DNA of 64,000 bases from Mycobacterium asiaticum DSM 44297 (GCF_000613245.1 NZ_HG964938.1:994198-1058197); one strand, 5' to 3'. Positions 8,589 through 18,169 are shown, numbered from the stretch's first letter. Notes: generated by a model from the letters alone, not told the origin. Numbers and translations: made by a program.

Positions 8589-8650
8589 TTATGACCATTG
8601 TTTTTTGCAATAACTGGATTTAATTTCTCTGTGACGGCCCCGTGCCGGGG
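8560..8650. other. AT-rich spacer ending in a small GC hairpin
   Basis: A stretch with many A/T runs (for example TTGACTTTTG at 8571 and ATTGTTTTTTGCAAT around 8598), unlike the surrounding GC-rich coding DNA. It is followed by a 5-bp hairpin CCCCG-TGC-CGGGG at 8638-8650 with no T tract after it. It separates the hsa operon from the accessory block. It could hold the promoter of the 8676 gene, but no confident -10/-35 pair is visible. Confidence 0.35.
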
Positions 8651-8675
8651 TCCCGACCAGAGATAGGGCATAGCA

Positions 8676-9284
8676 ATGACAATCGAAGCAGCCGAATCCC
8701 GCGTTTCCGAACTCCGGAAGCGCCAGGCGTCCGACGAAGCCTGGCAATGGATTCTCGAACTGAAAGAACGTGCGAAGGCGGACAGCGCGGCCGCGGAGGC
8801 TGAGCTCAACGCGATCTTCAGCAAAGGCGCCGCGCCAAGGAGCCTGGACGGTCCAACCAACGGGATCCTGGTGATGACCACGACGAACCCGCTCGTCGAC
8901 GCGGCCGTACGATTCGTCACCAACCTGTGGATGCCGTGGCAAGGGAAACGCTTCGACTCCGAAGGCCACGCCGGCGACAACCGGATGACATCCGGTTCGC
9001 GCCTGCCGTCCAAGCTGCTGTGGCCGATGTACCGAATGAAAGACGCGGCCGACGGCAAGCTCGCCTTCGACTTCAAGACCTATCACGACGCCGGCAAGCT
9101 GGACCCGGACGTGCAGGTCCTGGTCATCGACTACGCCGACGTCAAGGAGAACCCGTACGTCATCATCCGCAGCATCCGCGACGAGTTGGTCGAGGTGGTG
9201 CCGGGCACCTATCTCGGCAAGATCCTGTTCCGGCTGCCGAAGGGGCGCTACGAGATGATCGGCTTCTTCGCGCTGCGCACCTAG
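8676..9284 (+). CDS. Conserved hypothetical protein, 202 residues
   Basis: ATG 8676 opens a 202-residue frame: a charged, Ala/Glu-rich helical N-terminus (residues 1-50), a middle with NLWMPWQGKRFD and LLWPMYRMKDA, and a beta-rich end (VQVLVIDYADVKENPYVII, LFRLPKGRYEMIGFFAL). There is no signal peptide or membrane segment. I do not recognise the family; the second half reads like a small beta-barrel or lipocalin-like ligand domain, which is only an impression. It is convergent with the GMC oxidoreductase (9 nt between stops) and is the first gene of the block absent from the M. tuberculosis order. Confidence 0.6.
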   Translation: MTIEAAESRVSELRKRQASDEAWQWILELKERAKADSAAAEAELNAIFSKGAAPRSLDGPTNGILVMTTTNPLVDAAVRFVTNLWMPWQGKRFDSEGHAGDNRMTSGSRLPSKLLWPMYRMKDAADGKLAFDFKTYHDAGKLDPDVQVLVIDYADVKENPYVIIRSIRDELVEVVPGTYLGKILFRLPKGRYEMIGFFALRT

Positions 9285-9293
9285 AAGTCCGGG

Positions 9294-11036
9294 TCAGGCC
9301 CGGTCGTCCGCCTCGACGGCCGGGTCATAGCCGGGCAGGTCCAGCTCCTCGCGCAACAGCTCGGCGGCACGTTCGGCGAACATCGAGATCGTCAGGAACG
9401 GGTTGACGCCGATCGCGCGCGGGATCACCGAGGCGTCGCACACATACAGGCCTTCGTAGGTGCCGCCGTCGGGCCGGAACACCCGCCCGGCGTGGTCGAC
9501 CACTCCGGCGTCGACGTTGTCGGCGGTGACGCACCCGCCCATCGGGTGAGCGGTGATCAGGTGCTTGCCCAGGAAGCGTTTGTCCCAGCGCGGGTTCTTG
9601 ATGTACGTGCCGCCGATGGCCTCCACCGCCGGGCGCATCACGGCGTCCACGTCCTTGTACACCCGCTCGGTCGGGGCGCCCGGCCAGTCGATCTTCACGC
9701 TGCCGTTCTTGCGCAGCACCAGCTCCCCGTCGGAGTTGTCGTGCACCATGATCAGGAAGCCCAGCGAGTGATTCATCGCCCCGTCGGTGTTGAAGGCGAT
9801 GTCGCGGCGCCAACGCTCCAACTTGGCTCTGCGGTAGTCGCGGTGGCTGGCCGCCGCCAGTCCCATCAGCCCGAACCGGAAGCTGTCGACGAGCGCGCGG
9901 GGCAGCGAAAGGTCCTGGACGGTGAATCGTTTCCGCAGGTCAGATTGGTCGGCGCCGAAGCGCATCGCCGCGGTGATGCTGGGGCCGCAGGCCAGCAGTG
10001 AGCGTGGCGGGCCATCGGTGGTCGCCCAGGTCTGGGTGTCGGTGCGCATGTCGGTGTTGTAGGCGATGCCGAAGTTGTCGCCGTTGCCGCTGAAGTTCTT
10101 GCCGAGCCGAGTGGACAACGGCAACCCTGCCCGGTTCGAGCGCAGCAGGATCCCGTTGCTGCCGAGCGTCCCCGCCGACACCACCACCCGCCGGGTGATG
10201 ACCGCGGATTCCTTCCCGGCACCCTTGTCACCGGTGCGCCGGGTGACCACGCGCCAGCGGCCGTCGCCGGCCGGCTCGATGCGCTGGGCCTCGATGCCGG
10301 CGAACAACTCGACGCCGAAGTGGGCGGCCATCGGCAGGTAGTTGGTCATCAATGTGTTCTTCGAACCGGTGTTGTCCCCGGTGCCGTCGCCGCCATGGTT
10401 GGGGCAGCGGCGCCGTTGCACGCCGTACTTGGTGACGCGATCCTCGGTGCTGACAGTGATGTCCAGTAGCTGCAACTGCGCCCCGGCGTTCTTGGCGATC
10501 TGGGTGAACGCCTCCACCCGGCGCAGCGGCACGTTCTCGGCGTAGGGCACCGCGCCGAGCATGCGCTTGGCCCGCGCGTAGTACGTCTCGAGTCCTCCGA
10601 CGGACGGGCCCTGTTCCACCAACCGCTGGATCTCCCGCGGCCAAGAGGACAAGAAGACCTCCCGGTCCGGCACGATCGCCACGTTGAAGTTGATCAGCGA
10701 AGTGCCGCCGAGGCCGTTGGCGTGGATGACGTCGATGGTCTTGAACCGCTCGACCTCGATCAGGCCCAGTGGGTTGAACGGCGAACGTAGCTGCGCCGCC
10801 GCCGCCTTCTCGGTTTCGGGGAAGCTGCCGGTGGGATGCTCCGACCCGCGCTCGAGCACCGCAATGCGCAGCTTGCCGCCGGCCCGCGCATTGGCAACCC
10901 CGAGCCGTGCGGCGGTGATGGCGCCGCCATACCCAGAACCCAGGATCACCACGTCGTACTCGCTGCCCAAGGCTTGCAGCGGTGTCGCCAAAGCCGCGGC
11001 CATTTCCGCCATATCAGCAACCTCCAATCCGCTCAA
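9294..11036 (-). CDS. GMC-family flavoprotein oxidoreductase (cholesterol-oxidase-like)
   Basis: A 580-residue FAD enzyme of the glucose-methanol-choline family. The N-terminal dinucleotide fold is YDVVILGSGYGGAITAARL (residues about 28-46). A substrate domain contains GLGGTSLINFN. The C-terminal GMC signature is HPMGGCVTADNVDAGVVD followed by YVCDASVIPRAIGVNPFLT and ISMFAERAAELL. This order resembles the bacterial cholesterol oxidase/ChoD branch, so a sterol or bulky alcohol is a plausible substrate; this is inference. No twin-arginine or Sec signal is obvious. It is divergent from the mce operon and lies inside the inserted block, so it may act on the compound that operon imports. Confidence 0.8.
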   Translation of the reverse strand: MSGLEVADMAEMAAALATPLQALGSEYDVVILGSGYGGAITAARLGVANARAGGKLRIAVLERGSEHPTGSFPETEKAAAAQLRSPFNPLGLIEVERFKTIDVIHANGLGGTSLINFNVAIVPDREVFLSSWPREIQRLVEQGPSVGGLETYYARAKRMLGAVPYAENVPLRRVEAFTQIAKNAGAQLQLLDITVSTEDRVTKYGVQRRRCPNHGGDGTGDNTGSKNTLMTNYLPMAAHFGVELFAGIEAQRIEPAGDGRWRVVTRRTGDKGAGKESAVITRRVVVSAGTLGSNGILLRSNRAGLPLSTRLGKNFSGNGDNFGIAYNTDMRTDTQTWATTDGPPRSLLACGPSITAAMRFGADQSDLRKRFTVQDLSLPRALVDSFRFGLMGLAAASHRDYRRAKLERWRRDIAFNTDGAMNHSLGFLIMVHDNSDGELVLRKNGSVKIDWPGAPTERVYKDVDAVMRPAVEAIGGTYIKNPRWDKRFLGKHLITAHPMGGCVTADNVDAGVVDHAGRVFRPDGGTYEGLYVCDASVIPRAIGVNPFLTISMFAERAAELLREELDLPGYDPAVEADDRA

Positions 11037-11278
11037 TGTGTAGCGCAGCTTAAACCCTTGGCCACGTCGCTACCAGAGTTGACTTGGTATTCGTTCTAAC
11101 AATTTACGTCCGCCGCAATCAATGGCACTAATGGCGGCGGCGTAAAGTAGCTTTACATCGCGAATTCGGCACTCGGTGCCAGCCTGAAAAAATGGCAAAA
11201 AAGTCTCGCGTTAATAATGTGCGGTGTTGTACTGTGCGAACTCACCACTTTTCCAGCTTCATCTGATCGGGAACCGCC
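11037..11278. other. Divergent promoter region between the GMC oxidoreductase and the mce operon
   Basis: A 242-nt spacer that must hold the promoters of both divergent units. It is locally A/T-rich (AAAAAATGGCAAAAAA near 11190). I found no full KstR (TnnAACnnGTTnnA) or KstR2 (AnCAAGnnCTTGnT) palindrome, only one isolated GTTCTA half-site near 11092. This suggests control separate from the cholesterol regulators. Confidence 0.5.
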
Positions 11279-12181
11279 ATGCCGTTTTTGTCTGCCGCGC
11301 CGGAGTTGTCGGCCGCCGCGACGGCAACCCGGAAGCCTGATGTGGAGACCATCCGCCCCGCCCCCGGCGGGGCCATGCGCAAAATGCGCCGCCGCGCGCT
11401 GGGCAAGGCGGACCGGTCGCTGCAGACTCTCGGTCGCTTCTTCGAACTGGCCGCCCAGGCGGCGGTCTACCTGGCCACCGATCTCGTCCGGTTGCGTCAC
11501 CCGTGGCGGGACACGCTCAGTCAGGCGTCGTTTATCGTCAGCGTCACCGCCATACCGGCCCTGCTGATTTCCATCCCGTTCGGCGTCATCGTCGCCGTCC
11601 AAGTGGGCAGCCTCATCCAACAAGTCGGCGCGACGTCGATCTCCGGGGCCGCCAGCGGCCTCGGCGTGATACGTCAGGCCGCGCCGATCGTGGCCGCGCT
11701 GCTGCTGGGCGGGGCCGCGGGTGCCGCGGTGACCACCGACCTGGGCGCCCGTAACATCCGCGACGAGGTGGACGCCCTGCGGGTGATGGGTATCGACCCG
11801 GTGCAGCGGCTCGTCACGCCGCGGCTGGCGGCGATGGTCGTGGTGGCGCCGCTGCTGTGCGTCTTCATCATCTTCATGGGGCTGTCCGCCGGCTACGTGA
11901 TCAACGTCGGCTATCAGTCCGGCACCCCGGGCAGCTACATCGCCTCCTTCGGGTCTTTTGCCACCACAACAGATCTCGTGGTGGCACTGCTCAAAACCTG
12001 GTTGTTCGGTGTGATCGTCACCTTGATCGCCTGCCAGCGCGGGCTGGAGGCCCGAGGCGGTCCACGCGGTGTCGCCGACGCCGTCAACGCCTCGGTGGTG
12101 CTGGGCGTGGTCACGGTATTTCTGCTCAACCTGGTGATCACACAATTCGTCACCATGTTCATGCCGACGAGGGTCGGCTGA
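11279..12181 (+). CDS. YrbEA, Mce-system ABC permease
   Basis: MlaE/YrbE integral membrane permease, first gene of an Mce lipid-import operon. It has 300 residues with several hydrophobic helices (SFIVSVTAIPALLISIPFGV, MVVVAPLLCVFIIFMG, a C-terminal LGVVTVFLLNLVITQF). The family signature DEVDALRVMGIDP (residues 161-173) is the loop thought to contact the MceG/MlaF ATPase. About 45 polar residues precede the usual family start, so translation from a downstream Met (residue 33 or 36) is possible. Its TGA overlaps the ATG of yrbEB. The ATPase partner is not encoded here and is probably the genome-wide MceG. Confidence 0.9.
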   Translation: MPFLSAAPELSAAATATRKPDVETIRPAPGGAMRKMRRRALGKADRSLQTLGRFFELAAQAAVYLATDLVRLRHPWRDTLSQASFIVSVTAIPALLISIPFGVIVAVQVGSLIQQVGATSISGAASGLGVIRQAAPIVAALLLGGAAGAAVTTDLGARNIRDEVDALRVMGIDPVQRLVTPRLAAMVVVAPLLCVFIIFMGLSAGYVINVGYQSGTPGSYIASFGSFATTTDLVVALLKTWLFGVIVTLIACQRGLEARGGPRGVADAVNASVVLGVVTVFLLNLVITQFVTMFMPTRVG

Positions 12182-13065
12182 TGACCCAGTTCACCGCGCG
12201 ACCGTCGCGCTACCTACCGCACGGACTGGGCACCGCCGTCCGGTTGCCGATGTCAGTGGGCCACCGCGGCCTGTCGTTCTTCGAGCGGCTCGGCCATCAG
12301 GCGACATTCGTCGCCCAAATGCTCGGTGCGGTACCGCGAACACTTGCCAGGTACCGGCGCCATACGGGCACCATCCTCGTCGACATGGTCTGGGGCAGTG
12401 GGTCGTTCATCGTCGGTGGCGGAACAGTCGGCGTACTGGTCTTCATGGGCGCCGCGATTGGCGCGTCGGTCGGAATCGAAGGATATGCCGCCCTGGACAT
12501 GGTTGGCATGGGGCCGCTCACCGGATTCATCTCCGCCTATGCGAACACCCGCGAAATGGCGCCGATGATCGCCGCGATCGGGTTCGGCGCTCAGGCCGGC
12601 ACGCGAATGACCGCCGAGCTCGGTGCCATGCGGATCTCCGAGGAGATCGATGCCCTTGAGGTACAGGGCATTCAGTCGATTCCGTACGTGGTGACCCCGC
12701 GGGTGATCGCCAGCATGATCACCATCGTCCCGCTCTACTTGCTGGCGCTGGTGCTGAGCTACCTGTGTTGTGCGCTGGTGGTCAATGTGGTGCACCGGCA
12801 GTCCTCGGGCACCTACGACCACTACTTCGACGCGTTCATCCAACCGTCGGACGTGCTCCTCTCGATCGTCAAGGCGAGTATCTTCGTGCTGCTCATCGTG
12901 GCTATCCACTGCTACGAGGGTTACTACACCGCCGGTGGCCCGGAAGGTGTCGGCCACTCCTCTGGGCGGGCGATCCGCGCCAGCCTGATTTCGGTGGTCG
13001 TTGCCGACATGGTGCTGACGTTGGTGTTCTGGGGCAACAATCCGGGCCTGCGGTTGTCGGGGTAG
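12181..13065 (+). CDS. YrbEB, Mce-system ABC permease
   Basis: Second MlaE/YrbE-type permease, 294 residues. The start ATG at 12181 overlaps the yrbEA stop (ATGA), giving MTQFTARPSRYLPHGLG. Membrane helices include FIVGGGTVGVLVFMGAAIGA and IASMITIVPLYLLALVLSYL; the signature SEEIDALEVQGIQSIPYVV is present. YrbEA and YrbEB are expected to form the heterodimeric core to which the Mce hexamer attaches. mceA begins 3 nt later. Confidence 0.92.
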   Translation: MTQFTARPSRYLPHGLGTAVRLPMSVGHRGLSFFERLGHQATFVAQMLGAVPRTLARYRRHTGTILVDMVWGSGSFIVGGGTVGVLVFMGAAIGASVGIEGYAALDMVGMGPLTGFISAYANTREMAPMIAAIGFGAQAGTRMTAELGAMRISEEIDALEVQGIQSIPYVVTPRVIASMITIVPLYLLALVLSYLCCALVVNVVHRQSSGTYDHYFDAFIQPSDVLLSIVKASIFVLLIVAIHCYEGYYTAGGPEGVGHSSGRAIRASLISVVVADMVLTLVFWGNNPGLRLSG

Positions 13066-13068
13066 CAG

Positions 13069-14034
13069 ATGAGCAGCTCTCGCGCCCTGCGCATTCGGGG
13101 TTTGACCGTCGCGGCCGCACTTGTCGTGGCCGGCGGCGTGCTCTACGAGACCGCGCACGGCACCTATGACGACACGTTCAAGTTGACCTTGGTGGCCAAT
13201 ACGATCGGCGAGGGTCTGGCACCTGGCGCCGAGGTCAAGTTCCACGGTCTGGCCATCGGATCGGTGAAGGCGCTGGAGTCGATCGGCTACAACAAGCAGA
13301 AGATGACCGTGGTGCTCGACCCGCGGCAGGCCCGTGCGCTGACCACCGACACCAAGGCCAGGTTCACGTCCTCGAACGTCTTCGGCACGGCCGCAGTCGA
13401 ACTCGTCAGCACGGGCAGCGGATCGTCATTGCGGCCGAACCAGACCCTGGTGATGGCCGCCGACGTGCAGGCCGCCTCGATCACCGGGCTGCTGCGCCAG
13501 GGGCAACGATTGAGCCGCAGCTTCGACACACCCGAGTTCGCGCATGTGATCGAGGTGTTGCGCCGGCACGCCGGCATCCTGGAGCCGGTGGCCAGGGCCG
13601 GTGCGGACCTGGCCAGAATCGTTGCCGACAGCGACACCATGCCGGTGGCGCAATCACTTTCGGTGCTGGCATCGTTTGTGGGCGGGTTGCGTGACGTGCT
13701 GCCCGTCGTAGGTTTGACCACCGGGCTGCTCGACGGGCTGACGCCGTTGGTCGCGCCCGGCGCGGTCGACCGAACCAACCTCGTTTTCCAGCAGACCGGT
13801 CAGCTGCTGATGGATGTCGGCCGGATTTCCGCGCGTAACAACCCCTGGATCATTCAGCTGGTCAACGCGATCATGAACGTCGGAATCCCGGCGTCGTTCG
13901 CCGCCGGCAGCCTTGCGCCGGCCTATGACCGGCTCTCCGGACTGCTTGACCGCGCCGACGGCGCGCTCACGGTAGTGGACGGCCAAGTTCGACTGCGCAC
14001 CGAGGTGACCCTGGATGCCGGAGCACCGCGATGA
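13069..14034 (+). CDS. MceA-type substrate-binding subunit
   Basis: MlaD/Mce-domain protein, 321 residues: an N-terminal signal-anchor (residues about 9-27, IRGLTVAAALVVAGGVLYE) and an MlaD domain (about 37-115, GLAPGAEVKFHGLAIGSVKALE), followed by a helical region. MceA subunits of the classical operons are usually over 400 residues, so this C-terminal part is short. The Mce ring and helical tunnel carry lipid across the periplasm; the substrate is unknown. The TGA overlaps mceB (ATGA). Confidence 0.88.
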   Translation: MSSSRALRIRGLTVAAALVVAGGVLYETAHGTYDDTFKLTLVANTIGEGLAPGAEVKFHGLAIGSVKALESIGYNKQKMTVVLDPRQARALTTDTKARFTSSNVFGTAAVELVSTGSGSSLRPNQTLVMAADVQAASITGLLRQGQRLSRSFDTPEFAHVIEVLRRHAGILEPVARAGADLARIVADSDTMPVAQSLSVLASFVGGLRDVLPVVGLTTGLLDGLTPLVAPGAVDRTNLVFQQTGQLLMDVGRISARNNPWIIQLVNAIMNVGIPASFAAGSLAPAYDRLSGLLDRADGALTVVDGQVRLRTEVTLDAGAPR

Positions 14035-15035
14035 GACAGCTTGGCAAACCGCTGTTTTGGCTGATCGCATTCACCGCGATAGCGGCGGTGTGTGCGATCC
14101 TGCTCCTCACCGCCTTACGCAGTCCGGTCAGCGGTCCGGTGTCGCACTACACCGCGACGTTCACCGACGTCTCGGGCCTCGACGTGGGCAACGACGTGCG
14201 GATCTCTGGCGTGCAGGTCGGAAAGGTCCAGGCCATCCACCTCGAAGGCCGCACCGCCAAGGTCGATTTCACCGCGCTGAACGCACACCCGTTGTACCGC
14301 AACACCATTGCAGCGGTGCGTTATCAAAATCTGCTGGGCCAGCGCTATGTCGAGCTGGTCCAGCCACCCGCCGCGAGTGACAGACTGCCCACCGGCTCGG
14401 CCATCCCACTCGGGCAGACCGTGCCGTCCTTCGACATCACTCGACTTTTCAACGGCCTTCGCCCGGTGTTCCAGACACTCGACACCGCCCAGCTCAACCA
14501 GTTCGGCGAGAATCTCTTGCGCCTGATCCAGGGCGACGACAGCGGGATCGGTTCGGTACTGCGGGACCTCGACGCCATCTCCAAATACGCCGTAAACCGC
14601 CAGGCCGTCATCACCGTGCTGCTGCGCAACCTCAGCGCGCTCTCGCAAGACCTGGGCGGCAAGTCCCAACAGCTCTTCCACCTCATCGATGCGCTCACCG
14701 ACGCCCTGAGCACCTTCACGTCCCGGGCAGAGCAGTTCCGCACCTCGATCGACATCGAGCTACCGATGCTGCGCAGCCTGGTTCAGGTATTGCGCACCGC
14801 GGAACAAGGCTTCGACGCGTCGACTTCGCCGCTGTACGGCCTGGCCACCCGGTTGTTCCCGCAGACGCCAACCGTCATCGCCGGCCTGTCGCTGACCCCA
14901 ACGCTGATCCAGGGCCTGCGCGACTCCCTGGTCGACGACGAACGTCCCCCGCTCACCTGCTCCAACGGCGAGCTGCACCTGCCCGGAATCGGTGAAGTGT
15001 CCTTCGCTCAACAGGGTTTGGTGGTGTGCCGGTGA
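14031..15035 (+). CDS. MceB-type substrate-binding subunit
   Basis: A 334-residue Mce-family protein. It has an N-terminal anchor (LFWLIAFTAIAAVCAILLLT) and an MlaD domain (VSGLDVGNDVRISGVQVGKV near residues 45-64, YQNLLGQRYVEL near 101-112), then a long helical domain. It ends with the C-terminal cysteine pattern TCSNGELHLPG...VVCR seen in MceB proteins. ATG 14031 overlaps the mceA stop. It is the second of six Mce subunits expected to form a hetero-hexamer. Confidence 0.9.
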   Translation: MRQLGKPLFWLIAFTAIAAVCAILLLTALRSPVSGPVSHYTATFTDVSGLDVGNDVRISGVQVGKVQAIHLEGRTAKVDFTALNAHPLYRNTIAAVRYQNLLGQRYVELVQPPAASDRLPTGSAIPLGQTVPSFDITRLFNGLRPVFQTLDTAQLNQFGENLLRLIQGDDSGIGSVLRDLDAISKYAVNRQAVITVLLRNLSALSQDLGGKSQQLFHLIDALTDALSTFTSRAEQFRTSIDIELPMLRSLVQVLRTAEQGFDASTSPLYGLATRLFPQTPTVIAGLSLTPTLIQGLRDSLVDDERPPLTCSNGELHLPGIGEVSFAQQGLVVCR

Positions 15036-16045
15036 CCAGGTTCAGCTTGCGTAACCGGCGATTACTGCACGAGACCGCCGAAGCGGCGCGCAGTCGCCGG
15101 CTCGGGATAGTGGGTGTGTCAGCGATCGCGGTAGCGTTGGTCACGACCGGGCTGGCCTACGTCAATCCCACCGGGCAGGCCGACTTCACGGCTCACGCCA
15201 CCACCTCGGGCGGTGCGCGCAGTGGCGACGAGGTTCGGATCGCCGGTATCCCGGTGGGAAAGGTCACCAGGGTGCGGCTGGACCGTACCCTGGTTGAGCT
15301 GAAGTTCAGCGTCAAACGGTCGCTGCTGATCGGGTCCGAGTCGACCCTGGACATCAGGTTGTTGACACCGTTGGGCGGGCACTACCTCGCCCTCGACCCG
15401 CAGGGCAGTGCCCCGTTGGGCCGCAACGGAATTCCACCCCAACGGGTGAAGGTCCCGTTCGAAGGCAACGACATCATCCAGGCGGCGACACCGTTCCTGC
15501 GGGATGTCAACGGCCAGGTGATTCACGACACCTTCACCGAACTGGCCGACGCAACCAACAATTATCCCAATGCGCTGCGCGAGATCCTGCAGTCCGCCAA
15601 CGAGTTGACTCGATCGTTGAGCAAGATGAGCGGCGACTTCCACCGCGGCGTGGACTTCGTCGATCATGCCGGCAGCGCCCTTGCCGCTGGACGCCACGAA
15701 ATCACGGCGTTGCTGGAGCAGTTCGCGCTAGTAGGGCAGCGCTACACCTCGAAATCTGTTGACATCATAGAGTTCTTCACGCTGCTGGCCGAACTGACCC
15801 GCATCATCGACCGGGTCATGGTGTTCTACAACCGCGAGCTTGCACCGTCGATCAACGGCATCGACGACATCGTCTCGGCGCTGGTGGCCCATCCGGATCG
15901 GGTGGGTAAGGCCAGCGAAGGCCTCGGCCAGATCCTCAACGTCTTGTTGCCCATGCTGCGCGGCGACCACGTGGTCGTGGACCCAGGCAACCGCGTACCT
16001 CATGCGCAGACGGTCTGCCTGCCGAACATGGTGAAGCAGTGCTGA
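15032..16045 (+). CDS. MceC-type substrate-binding subunit
   Basis: A 337-residue Mce-family protein with an N-terminal anchor around residues 26-42 (LGIVGVSAIAVALVTTG) and an MlaD domain (TSGGARSGDEVRIAGIPVG, LTPLGGHYLALDP). The C-terminal half is helical. GTG 15032 was preferred because it overlaps the mceB stop by 4 nt (GTGA), as elsewhere in this operon; GTG 15026 is an in-frame alternative adding two residues. mceD follows after one nucleotide. Confidence 0.88.
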   Translation: MTRFSLRNRRLLHETAEAARSRRLGIVGVSAIAVALVTTGLAYVNPTGQADFTAHATTSGGARSGDEVRIAGIPVGKVTRVRLDRTLVELKFSVKRSLLIGSESTLDIRLLTPLGGHYLALDPQGSAPLGRNGIPPQRVKVPFEGNDIIQAATPFLRDVNGQVIHDTFTELADATNNYPNALREILQSANELTRSLSKMSGDFHRGVDFVDHAGSALAAGRHEITALLEQFALVGQRYTSKSVDIIEFFTLLAELTRIIDRVMVFYNRELAPSINGIDDIVSALVAHPDRVGKASEGLGQILNVLLPMLRGDHVVVDPGNRVPHAQTVCLPNMVKQC

Positions 16046-16046
16046 A

Positions 16047-17174
16047 ATGAAGAAGCCGGTACTGATAGCAGTGGTCGTGGCGGGTGTGGTCGCCACGGCG
16101 GTGACAGGTGCCAAGTTGATGGCACCGGAGTTCGGCGCCGCCAGGGCACTATGCGCGGAGTTCCATGACGCGGTCGGCCTGTACCCGGGCAACAAGGTGC
16201 AGTTGCTGGGCATCGATGTGGGTTCCGTAACCGCGATCACCAATGAGGCCGACCACGTCCGGGTCGACTTCACCGTCCCCAACGACCTCGAGCTGCCGGC
16301 CGACGTGGGAGCGCTGAGCTATTCACAGTCGGTCGTCGCCGACCGGCATGTCGAACTCACCAAGCCGTATGCCGCAGGTCCGAAACTGACCGGCGCACAC
16401 TGTATCAAGCTCGAGTCGACGAGGACCCCGATCAGTGTCAGCCAAACCTTCTCTGCTGTCGACAAACTCGCCGGCACCATCCTTGGGTCAGGCGGGGGCC
16501 AGGACCCGATGAAGGCGCCCGGGGCTCAGGCGATCAACGAAAGCCTGGCCGCGTTGAGCCGCTCTTTGGAGGGAACCGGCCCACAACTCGGCGAAACGCT
16601 GCGGGACCTCGTGGCCCTTGTCGGCGATCCCAACAATGCCGACGCCGAATCCCGTCGGCTGCTGGCGAACAGCGAAGTGCTTACCTCCGATTTACTGCAG
16701 CACTGGGACACCTTCAGCACCGTGATCCAGTCCCTGCCCGAGAGCCTGCGGATGATCGAGGGGCTCTCGACCGGCTTCGGGTCTGCGCTGGGCCACCTGG
16801 CGCACTCGCTCCCGCTCCTGGTCGATGCGTTGAACAGATTCGGACCGCGGGCGTACAACAACATCGGCGACAAGCTGATCCCTTGGCTACGCGATGTCCT
16901 CACCGCCTTCACACCACAGATCGTCGGATTCATCAACGCGTTGCCGCCCGTGACGAACTGGATCGCTTCGCAGTACCAGCCGGCCTGGGGCGCCCACAAC
17001 GTCACCTACCTTCCGCCGCAGGTGTCGATGTCACCGGCGCAGGCCGGTGCGGTCTGTGATGCGTTGCGGCAGCGCAACATACCCGGTGCCGAGGCGGCGT
17101 GTGCACCCGGCGCACCCCCCGACGCGGTCTCGCTGGGCCTGACCGATCTTTTGATGGGAGCGGCGGCATCATGA
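16047..17174 (+). CDS. MceD-type substrate-binding subunit
   Basis: A 375-residue Mce protein. The N-terminal hydrophobic anchor is PVLIAVVVAGVVATAVTG (residues 4-21). The MlaD domain includes AVGLYPGNKVQLLGIDVGSV and YSQSVVADRHVELT. A long helical tunnel region follows, ending in a Cys-containing tail (AGAVCDALRQRNIPGAEAAC). It is coupled to the downstream lipoprotein gene by an ATGA overlap. Confidence 0.9.
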   Translation: MKKPVLIAVVVAGVVATAVTGAKLMAPEFGAARALCAEFHDAVGLYPGNKVQLLGIDVGSVTAITNEADHVRVDFTVPNDLELPADVGALSYSQSVVADRHVELTKPYAAGPKLTGAHCIKLESTRTPISVSQTFSAVDKLAGTILGSGGGQDPMKAPGAQAINESLAALSRSLEGTGPQLGETLRDLVALVGDPNNADAESRRLLANSEVLTSDLLQHWDTFSTVIQSLPESLRMIEGLSTGFGSALGHLAHSLPLLVDALNRFGPRAYNNIGDKLIPWLRDVLTAFTPQIVGFINALPPVTNWIASQYQPAWGAHNVTYLPPQVSMSPAQAGAVCDALRQRNIPGAEAACAPGAPPDAVSLGLTDLLMGAAAS

Positions 17175-18169
17175 TCCGGCGTGTACTGCCCGCCTTGATA
17201 GTGATCGGGCTGCTATCCGGCTGTGCGCTGGACCCGACCCGGCTTCCGGTACCCGGCGCGTATGCGCCAACCGGCAAGTACTCCATCAAGATCGAATTCT
17301 CCAGCGTGCTGAATCTGCCGGCGCGGGCCAAGGTCGACCTGGGTGGAGTGCAGGTGGGCGTCCTGGATCGGGTCCAGTTGGTCGGCAACACGGCCGTCGC
17401 CCACATCGACGTCGACGACAGCGTCAGGCTGCCGCGCGACCTGCGCGCCGAGTTGCGCCAGGCGACGGTGCTGGGCGACATCTACATCGCGTTACTGCCT
17501 TCGGAAAGCCCGGCGCCGGTCTGGTTGCATGATGGCGACACGATTCCGCTGCGCAACACGGTTCCGGCGGACAACGTCGAGGACATCCTGCGCTCCGTGT
17601 CGACCTTGGTGTCCGGTGGCTCGCTGAACACCCTGCAAGAGTCGGTGGTCAACTTCAACCATGCGTTCTCCAAAGACCCGGCCGAGTTGGACCGGATGCG
17701 GCAGAAGCTGGCCGGGATGCTGCACGATCTGGCGGCGAACGAAGATGTGATCGACGAGATCCTCAGCGGCACCGCAACTGTGAGTGACGGCCTGCTGGCC
17801 GACACATGGGCGTTCGACCGGCTGGTCAACGAGGGGCCCGCCAGGCTTCGGGGCATGGCCGCCGTGCTACCGGGTATCATCCAACTGCTTGTCTGCGCAC
17901 AGGATCTCGGCCGTTACGGTGGCCAGCTACTGGTCCCCAATGCCCCAGACCTACTGCGGATGCTGTCCTACATCACCCCGACGGTGCGGACAATCGCGTC
18001 AGCCGACATCACCTTTCCGGCCATTGCCGACAAGTTCGTCGCGCTGATGCGGGACAAGTTGATCCCGTTCTACAGCAACGGCGGCCCCAAACTGAGCGTC
18101 ACCACCGACCCCGGAACGCGTGCGGACGAAGCGATCTCGGTACTGCGAACGATGGGGATGCTGCCATGA
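17171..18169 (+). CDS. MceE-type lipoprotein subunit
   Basis: A 332-residue Mce lipoprotein, the LprK-like position of mce operons. ATG 17171 gives MIRRVLPALIVIGLLSGCAL: a short charged n-region, a hydrophobic core and the lipobox LLSGC with Cys18 as the predicted lipidation site. The MlaD domain follows (VDLGGVQVGVLDRVQLVGNT, VLGDIYIALLP). A longer frame opens upstream inside mceD, but the overlap ATGA and the signal peptide fix this start. Coupled to mceF by another ATGA. Confidence 0.92.
   Translation: MIRRVLPALIVIGLLSGCALDPTRLPVPGAYAPTGKYSIKIEFSSVLNLPARAKVDLGGVQVGVLDRVQLVGNTAVAHIDVDDSVRLPRDLRAELRQATVLGDIYIALLPSESPAPVWLHDGDTIPLRNTVPADNVEDILRSVSTLVSGGSLNTLQESVVNFNHAFSKDPAELDRMRQKLAGMLHDLAANEDVIDEILSGTATVSDGLLADTWAFDRLVNEGPARLRGMAAVLPGIIQLLVCAQDLGRYGGQLLVPNAPDLLRMLSYITPTVRTIASADITFPAIADKFVALMRDKLIPFYSNGGPKLSVTTDPGTRADEAISVLRTMGMLP

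Noticed and set aside
8638..8650. Hairpin after hsaB as an intrinsic terminator
   Set aside because: The stem is only 5 bp and no T tract follows.
11085..11098. Possible KstR site (GTTCTA) upstream of the mce operon
   Set aside because: Only one half-site is present; the other arm does not contain AAC at the required spacing.
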